A DNA stretch of 64,000 nucleotides from NCBI GenBank assembly GCA_965207535.1, contig CBDBMR010000006.1, positions 62,001 to 126,000 of the forward strand. The letters are read 5' to 3'. The position numbers and the translations under genes were made by a program. Shown piece by piece: positions 34,522 to 41,145 of this stretch. The notes beneath the pieces were generated by a model. It ran no database searches, was not told the DNA's origin, and saw nothing but the letters and a program-made list of their open reading frames with translations. Each line of letters starts with the position of its first letter. Within the stretch, counting starts at the first letter, position 1. The stretch comes from JAJDXO01 sp965207535 (GTDB lineage Bacteria; Pseudomonadota; Alphaproteobacteria; Rhodospirillales; UBA2165).

Positions 34522-35061
34522 CTAGGCGGAGACGAAGGGCTTTACGAAGCTCTCGACGGCCCCGTCGAAACGGCCCTTGATCGGCTCGAAGCTCTTGACC
34601 GCGGTGTCGGCAGCGATCTTGTTGAGCTTGGTGGTCTGGGCGATCACGCGGTTGACCGAGGTGTTGACGGCCTCGACCTGCAGGTCCATCAGCTCCTGCG
34701 GGTTTTTGACCGCAAAGGTCTTCTGCAGCAGGTCCATGTTCTCGGCGGCCGCCTTTTTTGTGTAGTCGACCATGGAGGCGTAGTAGGCCTCGGCGCCGGC
34801 AACGGCAACGGAGGAAGCCGCTTCGACGGCCTCGATGTTGTCCTTGCCGTAGGACATCAGCTTGTCATAGGAGATCTTGGCGACGTCCATCTGCTCCTTG
34901 CCGTAGGCGCTGGCGTTCTTGTAGCCCTCGGCGGCGGCATCGGCGCCGATGTTCATCACGTTCTTCAGGGTCTCCTGGCCGACCGAACTGATGGTCTCGA
35001 TGGTCTCGGCGGCGGCCTCGGCCGCGGGTTTCGCGGTGCTTGCTTTCGCTTTGGTGGTCAT
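34522..35061 (-). CDS. Phasin family protein
   Basis: Granule-coating protein of 179 residues, Ala-rich and mostly amphipathic helix, with typical phasin stretches (GQETLKNVMNIGADAAAEG, FAVKNPQELMDLQ and QTTKLNKIAADTAVKSFEPI). It covers PHB granules and limits coalescence. Transcribed away from phaR, with its own promoter and terminator, and with PhaR-type palindromes around the promoter, which fits repression by PhaR when no polymer is present. Confidence 0.92.
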   Translation of the reverse strand: MTTKAKASTAKPAAEAAAETIETISSVGQETLKNVMNIGADAAAEGYKNASAYGKEQMDVAKISYDKLMSYGKDNIEAVEAASSVAVAGAEAYYASMVDYTKKAAAENMDLLQKTFAVKNPQELMDLQVEAVNTSVNRVIAQTTKLNKIAADTAVKSFEPIKGRFDGAVESFVKPFVSA

Positions 35062-35100
35062 AACTGGCTCCTTACATCTAAAAGTCAGGCAAAATTTATG

Positions 35101-35115
35101 TTTTGCGTGACGAAA
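35101..35115. promoter_or_regulatory. Degenerate PhaR-type operator, site 1
   Basis: TTTTGCGTGACGAAA, an imperfect copy of the 15-bp palindrome, abutting site A without a gap. It lies downstream of the phasin promoter. A GCAAAA half site is at 35089-35094. Confidence 0.4.
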
Positions 35116-35130
35116 TTTTGCATTGCAAAA
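35116..35130. promoter_or_regulatory. Putative PhaR operator, site A
   Basis: Perfect 15-bp palindrome TTTTGCATTGCAAAA centred on the expected phasin transcription start. An identical copy (site B) lies 54 bp away. TGC/GCA-containing palindromes are known PhaR targets in alphaproteobacteria, and the phaR gene is adjacent. Confidence 0.75.
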
Positions 35131-35133
35131 AGA

Positions 35134-35162
35134 TATATAATCCCCATGATTCCCCGTGTCAA
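35134..35162 (-). promoter_or_regulatory. Phasin gene sigma-70 promoter
   Basis: On the minus strand TTGACA (35157-35162), 17-nt spacer, TATATA (35134-35139): a near-consensus promoter reading into the phasin gene. Start expected near 35127, inside operator site A. Confidence 0.8.
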
Positions 35163-35169
35163 TGAGTTT

Positions 35170-35184
35170 TTTTGCATTGCAAAA
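35170..35184. promoter_or_regulatory. Putative PhaR operator, site B
   Basis: Second perfect copy of TTTTGCATTGCAAAA, 7 bp upstream of the phasin -35 box and about 100 bp upstream of the phaR start codon, so it could serve both repression of the phasin gene and autoregulation. Confidence 0.7.
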
Positions 35185-35186
35185 TA

Positions 35187-35201
35187 TTTTGCACTACAAA
35201 A
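35187..35201. promoter_or_regulatory. Degenerate PhaR-type operator, site 3
   Basis: TTTTGCACTACAAAA, an imperfect copy two bases after site B, on the phaR side of the intergenic region. Confidence 0.45.
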
Positions 35202-35280
35202 TACAGGCCTTATATGTCAGACTGAAGACAAGATGCCGGTTTAAGGGGTTTGCCGGCGGCCCATTTATGAGGACGGATGC

Positions 35281-35901
35281 ATGGCCAAAGGGCAGAAGAA
35301 TCCGGACGACGTCGTCATTATCAAGAAATACGCCAATCGGCGCCTTTACAATACGGCCGTCGCGGAGTTCGTCACTCTCGACGATCTCCATACGATGGTT
35401 AATGACGGCACCAATTTCGTGGTGAAAGACGCCAAGTCGGGCAATGACATAACCACCTCAATATTGGCTCAGATCATCGCCGAAGAAGAGAGCAAGGGGC
35501 ATAACCTTCTGCCTCTCAATTACCTCCGGCAGCTCCTGAGCTTCTACAATGATGGTGTCGGTCAATACCTGTCCACTTATCTCGAACAGAGCATGGATAA
35601 CTTCTCCAACAATCAGCAGCATATCATGCAGCAGATGCAGGAGATGTTCGGCGGCGCCGGCGCGATGCAGCAGTTCAATGAGATCGGCCGCCGGAACCTG
35701 GAAATTCTCCAGCAGTCCATGGCCATGTTCTCGAATGCCAACAGCGGGTCCACCGCGAACGGCAACGGCCAACATTCCTCAAGCAATGGGAAAGAGCCGT
35801 CCACCACGGAGGATGAGGACCGGCAGTCGGAGATCAACCGTCTCCAATCACAATTGGCCGAGATCCAACAACGGCTGGATGACCTCTCCAGTGGAGGCTG
35901 A
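35281..35901 (+). CDS. phaR: PHA synthesis repressor PhaR
   Basis: Transcriptional repressor that senses polymer by binding PHB directly. 206 residues: N-terminal DNA-binding domain with the diagnostic IIKKYANRRLYNT and FVTLDDLHTMVNDG, the PHB accumulation regulatory domain (DITTSILAQIIAEEE), a Gln/Met-rich middle, a Ser/Asn linker and a short C-terminal coiled coil (EINRLQSQLAEIQQRLDDL). Divergent from the phasin gene across the operator array. phaJ and phaA follow on the same strand. Confidence 0.95.
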   Translation: MAKGQKNPDDVVIIKKYANRRLYNTAVAEFVTLDDLHTMVNDGTNFVVKDAKSGNDITTSILAQIIAEEESKGHNLLPLNYLRQLLSFYNDGVGQYLSTYLEQSMDNFSNNQQHIMQQMQEMFGGAGAMQQFNEIGRRNLEILQQSMAMFSNANSGSTANGNGQHSSSNGKEPSTTEDEDRQSEINRLQSQLAEIQQRLDDLSSGG

Positions 35902-35939
35902 ACGCCCATCCCCGTGAATTTTAGGAGCTAGCCCCTCAA

Positions 35940-36380
35940 GTGGACGAAATCGTATCCAAGAAGAGCTTTGGGTTTGACGATCTTGCAGTCGGCATGACCG
36001 GCGAATATTGCCGGATATTGACCGAGCGGGATATCGAGGGATTCGCCGAAGTATCGGGCGACGTCAATCCGATCCATCTCGACGAGGAGTATGCCAAGGC
36101 ATCGATTTTCGGTGACCGGATCAGCCATGGCATCCTCACCGCTGGTTATATCTCGGCAACATTTGGAGCCGAATTTCCGGGTCCCGGTTGGATCTATGTA
36201 AACCAGTCGTTGCGCTTCAAGGCCCCGGTCAAGATCGGTGACCAGGTCGACACCCAGGTTACGGTGTCGAAGCTGGTGCCGGAGAAGAAATTCGTCGAAT
36301 TCAAAACCGTCTGCAAGGTCGGGGAATCGGTGGTTCTCGATGGCGAGGCGACATTGATGGCGCCGAAGTTGGCCGGCTAG
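35940..36380 (+). CDS. phaJ: MaoC-family (R)-specific enoyl-CoA hydratase
   Basis: Converts trans-2-enoyl-CoA from beta-oxidation to (R)-3-hydroxyacyl-CoA, a PHA precursor. 146 residues, hot-dog fold; the hydratase signature is SGDVNPIHLDEEYAKAS with catalytic Asp and His, followed by RISHGILTAGYIS. Starts at GTG with AGGAG 13 nt upstream, 38 nt after phaR. The PHB-locus context supports the PhaJ assignment over other MaoC hydratases. Confidence 0.85.
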   Translation: MDEIVSKKSFGFDDLAVGMTGEYCRILTERDIEGFAEVSGDVNPIHLDEEYAKASIFGDRISHGILTAGYISATFGAEFPGPGWIYVNQSLRFKAPVKIGDQVDTQVTVSKLVPEKKFVEFKTVCKVGESVVLDGEATLMAPKLAG

Positions 36381-36457
36381 GTCGCGCCGGCCGGCCTCGG
36401 CAAGATTCAGGCGACACCATGCCGGGCCCGTGGCGCTCGGCTGCCGAGGAGGAAGAA

Positions 36458-37642
36458 GTGGCACAAGTTTCAGATATCGTAATTGCGAGTGGCGCCCGCA
36501 CGCCCATCGGGTCGTTCAACGGCGCCTTGGCGTCGATGGCCAGTCACGAATTGGGCGCGCTGGCGATTGGTGCGGCTCTCGACAGAGCGGGCGTTTCGCC
36601 GGACGACGTCTCCGAGGTCGTCATGGGCCAGGTACTCACGGCGGGCGCCGGCATGAACGCGGCCCGTCAGGCCTCGATGGCCGCAGGCGTGCCGCAGGAA
36701 CGGACGGCCTACGGCGTCAATCAGGTTTGCGGTTCCGGTCTTCGGACCATTGCGCTGGGCGCCCAGGCGATCGCCGTCGGCGATGCCTCGGTCGTCGTCG
36801 CGGGCGGTCACGAGAGCATGAGCCAGGCACCCCACGCCGCCCACCTCCGGGACGGCCAGAAGATGGGCAATCTCGAGTTCGTCGACACCATGATCAAGGA
36901 CGGGCTGTGGGATGCCTTCAACGGCTACCACATGGGTGTGACCGCGGAGAACGTCGCCGAACAATGGCAGATTACACGCGATCAGCAGGACGAATTCGCG
37001 GCCGCCTCGCAGCAGCGCGCCGAGGCGGCGATCGAAGCCGGCACGTTCGCCGATGAGATCGTTCCGGTGACCATCAAGACCCGCAAGGGGGAAACGGTGG
37101 TCGACACCGACGAATACCCTCGTGCGGGAACCACCACCGAGACACTCGGCAAGCTGCGGCCCGCGTTCGACAAGGAAGGCACGGTGACCGCGGGCAACGC
37201 ATCCGGCATCAATGACGGCGCCGCGGCGACGGTGTTGATGACCGCCGAGGAAGCGGAGAAGCGGGGGATCACGCCGATGGCCCGGATCGCATCCTGGGCG
37301 ACGGTGGGACTTGATCCGGCGATTATGGGGGCGGGGCCGATCCCCGCCAGCCAGGCCGCTCTCGAGAAAGCCGGCTGGAGCGCCGACGACGTCGACCTCA
37401 TCGAAGCAAACGAGGCGTTCGCCGCGCAGGCGTGCGCGGTCGCCAAGGAACTCGGACTCGATGCCGGGAAGGTGAACGTCAACGGCGGCGCCATCGCGCT
37501 TGGGCACCCCATCGGCGCCTCCGGCACCCGGATCATGGTGACGCTGCTCCATGAGATGGCGCGGCGGGACGCCAAGAAGGGTCTCGCGACGCTGTGCATC
37601 GGCGGGGGCATGGGCATCGCCATGTGCGTCGAGCGCGACTAA
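36458..37642 (+). CDS. phaA: Acetyl-CoA C-acetyltransferase (beta-ketothiolase)
   Basis: Condenses two acetyl-CoA to acetoacetyl-CoA, the first step of PHB synthesis. 394 residues; the active-site Cys is in NQVCGSGLRTIALG (about 88), a second conserved region is NGGAIALGHPIGASGTRI with the catalytic His, and the C-terminal Cys is in LCIGGGMGIAM. The GTG at 36458, with AGGAGG upstream, is preferred over the ATG at 36419. A strong terminator follows 28 nt after the stop. Confidence 0.94.
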   Translation: MAQVSDIVIASGARTPIGSFNGALASMASHELGALAIGAALDRAGVSPDDVSEVVMGQVLTAGAGMNAARQASMAAGVPQERTAYGVNQVCGSGLRTIALGAQAIAVGDASVVVAGGHESMSQAPHAAHLRDGQKMGNLEFVDTMIKDGLWDAFNGYHMGVTAENVAEQWQITRDQQDEFAAASQQRAEAAIEAGTFADEIVPVTIKTRKGETVVDTDEYPRAGTTTETLGKLRPAFDKEGTVTAGNASGINDGAAATVLMTAEEAEKRGITPMARIASWATVGLDPAIMGAGPIPASQAALEKAGWSADDVDLIEANEAFAAQACAVAKELGLDAGKVNVNGGAIALGHPIGASGTRIMVTLLHEMARRDAKKGLATLCIGGGMGIAMCVERD

Positions 37643-37669
37643 TCCCGCTGCGGGCGGGAACGGATAGAG

Positions 37670-37699
37670 ACGGCGCTGCCCGAAGGCGGCGCCGTTTTT
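37670..37699 (+). terminator. Rho-independent terminator of phaR-phaJ-phaA
   Basis: 11-bp stem with one G-U pair (37670-37680 with 37685-37695), tetraloop CGAA, then a T-tract ending at 37699. Confidence 0.9.
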
Positions 37700-37722
37700 A
37701 TTTGTGCCGGGCCTGCCAACTG

Positions 37723-37755
37723 TATAATATTTAAATATGTCGGTATGATAATACC
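37723..37755 (+). promoter_or_regulatory. Promoter and candidate operator of the IclR gene
   Basis: A consensus -10 TATAAT is at 37723-37728, followed by the palindrome GGTAT-GATA-ATACC (37742-37755). A palindrome between -10 and start codon fits IclR-type autoregulation. No good -35 is visible. Confidence 0.4.
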
Positions 37756-37798
37756 ATACGAAAACGGTCACCGGCGGGAGACGAGACGGGAGGCATTC

Positions 37799-38596
37799 AT
37801 GGCGGGCGGGTCCGCTGCCGGCGCCAGGCCGACGACCACCGGAGGTTCCTCCAAACCGGCCCGGCGGGGGATACAGGTAATCGCCCGCGCGGCCAATATC
37901 CTGCGGACGTTGGAAGCCGAAAACCAGGGCCTGTCGCTGAGCCAAATTGCCGAGCGGGTGGGCCTGGCCCGGCCCACGGTGCAGCACATTGTCGCCGAGC
38001 TGCAGCAGCAGGACCTGGTAATGCCGGCGGGGCCGCACTCCGGATTTCAGTTGGGACCGGGGCTGGTGAGGTTGGGCGCCGCGGCGCAGCCCGGCTTTGT
38101 CGAAATTGTGCGGCCGCTCCTGGAGACCCTGTTCCTGCGGACCGACGAGACCATCGACCTCTCCATCCTGAGGGGGACGCGGGTGTATTTTATCGATCAG
38201 ATCATCGCCCAGCACCGTCTGCGCGCGGTGTCGGCCATCGGAGCGGCGTTTCCATTGATTTCGACGGCAAACGGCAAGGCGATGCTGGCGGCGATGGAGA
38301 GCGAGACGGCCGAGAAAATTTTCCATGACACGGATCCCGCGGAGATCGGCCCCGGAAGGACTTGGGACGAATTGTTGCGTGAATTGACCGAGATTCGGCG
38401 GGTCGGGGTGGCCTATGACCGGGAAGAGCACTCGGAAGGCATCTGCGCCGTGGGCGTGGATATCGGCAGGCCGAACGGTATTCCGGCGGCGATCTCGATC
38501 CCTGTCCCGGCGCACAGGTTCCGGCGCCGCGCAGACGAACTCACCCGGGAAATTCTGAACGCCCGGGAAAGGATCCTGGAAGCACTGGGAAGTTGA
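37799..38596 (+). CDS. IclR-family transcriptional regulator
   Basis: 265 residues: N-terminal winged helix (LSLSQIAERVGLARPTVQHIVAEL) after a Gly/Ala-rich leader, and a C-terminal IclR effector domain (AIGAAFPLISTANGKAMLA and GICAVGVDIGRPNGIPAAISI). ATG 37799 has GGGAGG at 5-nt spacing. Such regulators usually control aromatic or short-chain acid catabolism; the target is unclear since PHB genes lie upstream and queH is convergent. Its stop is followed by repeat copy D. Confidence 0.88.
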   Translation: MAGGSAAGARPTTTGGSSKPARRGIQVIARAANILRTLEAENQGLSLSQIAERVGLARPTVQHIVAELQQQDLVMPAGPHSGFQLGPGLVRLGAAAQPGFVEIVRPLLETLFLRTDETIDLSILRGTRVYFIDQIIAQHRLRAVSAIGAAFPLISTANGKAMLAAMESETAEKIFHDTDPAEIGPGRTWDELLRELTEIRRVGVAYDREEHSEGICAVGVDIGRPNGIPAAISIPVPAHRFRRRADELTREILNARERILEALGS

Positions 38597-38599
38597 CGG

Positions 38600-38612
38600 G
38601 AAATGCGGGCTA
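38600..38612. repeat. TAGCCCGCATTTC repeat, copy D (one arm)
   Basis: GAAATGCGGGCTA, the right arm of the family. On the minus strand its TAG is the queH stop codon. Confidence 0.6.
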
Positions 38613-39287
38613 CTCGCGGCCGTAGAACTGCTCGCCGATTCTGATGCGCGGCCGGCCCTGCGAGACACGGTGAGCATTGGTGTCCCGCAGGCTATAGACG
38701 CAGCCGCAATATTCCTGCTGGTAAAATTCCTCGTCCTTGGAGATTTCGACCATCCGCTGGGCGCCGCCCTTCTTGCGCCAATTGTGGGTCCAGTAGCTCA
38801 GCCCGTCATGCCGGGCGGCCGCGCGTACGCCGCACTCGTTGATCTGGTCGAGGTTTTTCCAGCGCGACGTGCCGAGCGTGCTGGTGAAAACCGAGTAGCC
38901 GTGCTCGACGGCATAGTGGGCGGACCGTTCGAACCGCATATCGAAACAGGCCGTACAACGCGCGCCTCGTTCCGGCTCCCATTCCAGGCCTTCCACCCGG
39001 GCGTACCAATTGTCCGTGTCATAGTCGAGATCGGTGAACGGGACGCCGAGCTTTTCCGCATAGCGCTTGTTCTCGTCCTTGCGAAGCTCGTACTCCCGGA
39101 GGGGGTGAATGTTCGGGTTATAGAACAGGATCTCGTAGTCGATACCCGAGCGGGTGATCTCGTTCATCACATCGCCGGCGCAGGGCGCACAACACGAATG
39201 CAGCAGCAGCCTGTCCGCCCCGCCCGGCGCGGTCAGGGTCGGCCGCTCATCGGCGGCGCGATCCGGAGAATCCTTTGAACTCGCCAT
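38610..39287 (-). CDS. queH: Epoxyqueuosine reductase QueH
   Basis: Last step of queuosine tRNA modification: reduction of epoxyqueuosine. QueH (former DUF208) is the non-QueG enzyme. About 225 residues with the diagnostic cysteines CCAPCAGDV near the N-terminus, CTACFDMRFER in the middle and EYCGCVYS near the end, which hold an iron-sulfur cluster and neighbouring metal. The start is uncertain: ATG 39287, or a GTG at 39326. No other queuosine gene is nearby. Confidence 0.92.
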   Translation of the reverse strand: MASSKDSPDRAADERPTLTAPGGADRLLLHSCCAPCAGDVMNEITRSGIDYEILFYNPNIHPLREYELRKDENKRYAEKLGVPFTDLDYDTDNWYARVEGLEWEPERGARCTACFDMRFERSAHYAVEHGYSVFTSTLGTSRWKNLDQINECGVRAAARHDGLSYWTHNWRKKGGAQRMVEISKDEEFYQQEYCGCVYSLRDTNAHRVSQGRPRIRIGEQFYGRE

Positions 39288-39326
39288 CGGAGCTATATAA
39301 GCCCTGTCTCGCCCGGAGGCAATCAC

Positions 39327-39760
39327 TGCCGGGCCGCCAATTGGGTGGCTCCCAGGCCTCCAACCAGGCGCAGTCCATCCAACTCGGCAATCAGATAACT
39401 GACTGTAATTAAAAGACTAAACCATAATTATACAATAATAAGTTAATTTCGGCGTTTTTCCTCATTGTGAACCTGGCCCGGACGGCCTGGCGCGCCTGAC
39501 GGCCGCCGGAGAACCCCGACGCCGGGCTCTCGTCCGGCGGGCGGCGGCGTGACCCGGGCAAACGGTGATTCGAGACCGTGCGCCGGCGCAATTTTCGCCG
39601 GCCCGCCGCCAAGCATTGGAATTCCAGGCCGCACGAATGCTTCAATTGACGAAACGGCCGCTGACCGTCTTGACAGGATTACCGTGCCGGTCCAATTATC
39701 GCCTGATTTCGGGGACAAGCCGGACCAAGGCCGGCAGCTCGATTGGGATCAAATAAGTTC
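39327..39760. other. Intergenic region with AT-rich island
   Basis: About 434 bp between divergent queH and the M23 peptidase. A notably AT-rich stretch (about 39405-39450) stands out from the GC-rich surroundings and probably contains promoters, but no hexamer pair is convincing. Short open frames here show no motif. Confidence 0.45.
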
Positions 39761-41089
39761 ATGTTGAATTCGGTTTTTGTCGGACGGGTTCCGATGGCGA
39801 TCACCGTGATTGTCGCTTCCGTTCTGCCCATCTGGCTCCTTGATTTCAGGCCATCGGATGCTTCCCTGGTCGAGGGCCCCATCGAACAAGCCGTGCCGGT
39901 CGAACAGGCCGCGTCCGTCGAACAGGCGGTCCCGCCGGCTCCACCCGAGGTAACCGGTCCCATTCCCATCAACCGCAAGATCCGGATCAGCCGTGGCGAC
40001 ACGCTGATGGGGCTGATGATCGAAGCCGGGGTTGAGCGAATTGACGCGTACAATGCCATCGAGGCCCTGCGTAAGCATTTCGACCCGCGCCGCTTGCGGC
40101 CGGAGCATGAGATCGTTGTCAGTTTCAAGAAAGAGAATGAGGCTGCGGAGGCGGAGACGTTTACCGGTCTCATCATCCGGCCCGACCGAGCTGTCGAATA
40201 CGCCGTCCGGCGTACCGGCGACGGTAAATTCTCAGCCGGCAAATCAGTCAAGGAAGTGGAACGCACCCTGGTCCGTGCCGAAGGGGTCATCCGTTCCAGC
40301 CTCTATCTTTCCGCCGTCGAGGCAGGGGTACCCGCGGGCGTGTTGCAGGAGTTGGTCCGCATTTATTCCTGGGACGTGGATTTCCAGCGTTCGATCCAAC
40401 CGGATGACCGGTTCGACGTCATGTACGAACGGTTCTTCGCCAGGAATGGAACTTACGTCCGGGATGGCGAAATCATCTACGCCAACCTCGTTCTCCAAGG
40501 AGACGAGCACCCCCTCTACCGTCACACGCTGGCCGACGAGAGTGCCGACTACTTTGACGACAAGGGCAAAAGCGCACGCAAAGCGCTGATGCGCACGCCG
40601 ATCAATGGTGCGAGGCTGTCCTCGGGGTACGGTGTCCGCCGCCACCCAATTCTCGGATTCAACAAAATGCACCAGGGCGTCGATTTTGCGGCGCCCGCCG
40701 GCACGCCGATCTACGCCGCCGGCGACGGGACCATCGTCTATCGGGGACGCAACGGCGCCTACGGTAATTACGTCCGCATTCGCCACAACTCGGAATACTC
40801 GACCGCGTACGCGCACCTTTCAAAGTTCAACCGCCGCGCCCGGAACGGACAGCGGGTCAAGCAGGGCCAGATCATCGGTTATGTGGGATCCACCGGCCGG
40901 TCCACCGGGCCGCACCTCCACTACGAAATCCTGAGGCGCGGCCGCCAGACCAACCCCATGCGGGTAAGGATGCCCTCCGGCAAGAACCTGAAGGGGGAGG
41001 CGCTGGCACGGTTCCAGACCGAACGCGCACGGATCGAGGAAGAGTTTGCCGGCCTGACGATCACCCGGAAGGCGGCCTCCGCCGATTAA
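39761..41089 (+). CDS. M23-family (LytM) peptidase
   Basis: Cell-wall or divisome-associated protein of 442 residues with an N-terminal membrane segment (MAITVIVASVLPIWLLDF), a LysM/OapA-like region around IRISRGDTLMGLM and a C-terminal LytM domain. Zinc ligands are visible in HQGVDFA (H-x3-D) and HLHYE (H-x-H). The full zinc set suggests an active endopeptidase rather than a degenerate EnvC-type factor. ATG 39761 is preferred over the TTG at 39743. The TAA stop is the start of repeat copy C. Confidence 0.9.
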   Translation: MLNSVFVGRVPMAITVIVASVLPIWLLDFRPSDASLVEGPIEQAVPVEQAASVEQAVPPAPPEVTGPIPINRKIRISRGDTLMGLMIEAGVERIDAYNAIEALRKHFDPRRLRPEHEIVVSFKKENEAAEAETFTGLIIRPDRAVEYAVRRTGDGKFSAGKSVKEVERTLVRAEGVIRSSLYLSAVEAGVPAGVLQELVRIYSWDVDFQRSIQPDDRFDVMYERFFARNGTYVRDGEIIYANLVLQGDEHPLYRHTLADESADYFDDKGKSARKALMRTPINGARLSSGYGVRRHPILGFNKMHQGVDFAAPAGTPIYAAGDGTIVYRGRNGAYGNYVRIRHNSEYSTAYAHLSKFNRRARNGQRVKQGQIIGYVGSTGRSTGPHLHYEILRRGRQTNPMRVRMPSGKNLKGEALARFQTERARIEEEFAGLTITRKAASAD

Positions 41090-41145
41090 GCCGCATTTCC
41101 GACCGGCGCCGCGCAGACCATGACCCCGGTGAGAAATGCGGGTTA
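41087..41145. repeat. TAGCCCGCATTTC palindromic repeat, copy C
   Basis: Complete element between convergent genes: left arm TAAGCCGCATTTC and right arm GAAATGCGGGTTA. The first TAA stops the M23 gene and, on the minus strand, the last TAA (41143-41145) stops clpB. The inner 41107-41140 segment is almost the reverse complement of copy B. Confidence 0.75.

Noticed and set aside
39409..39645. 78-codon minus-strand frame in the queH-M23 gap
   Set aside because: No ribosome site or homology, and the AT-rich part looks regulatory.
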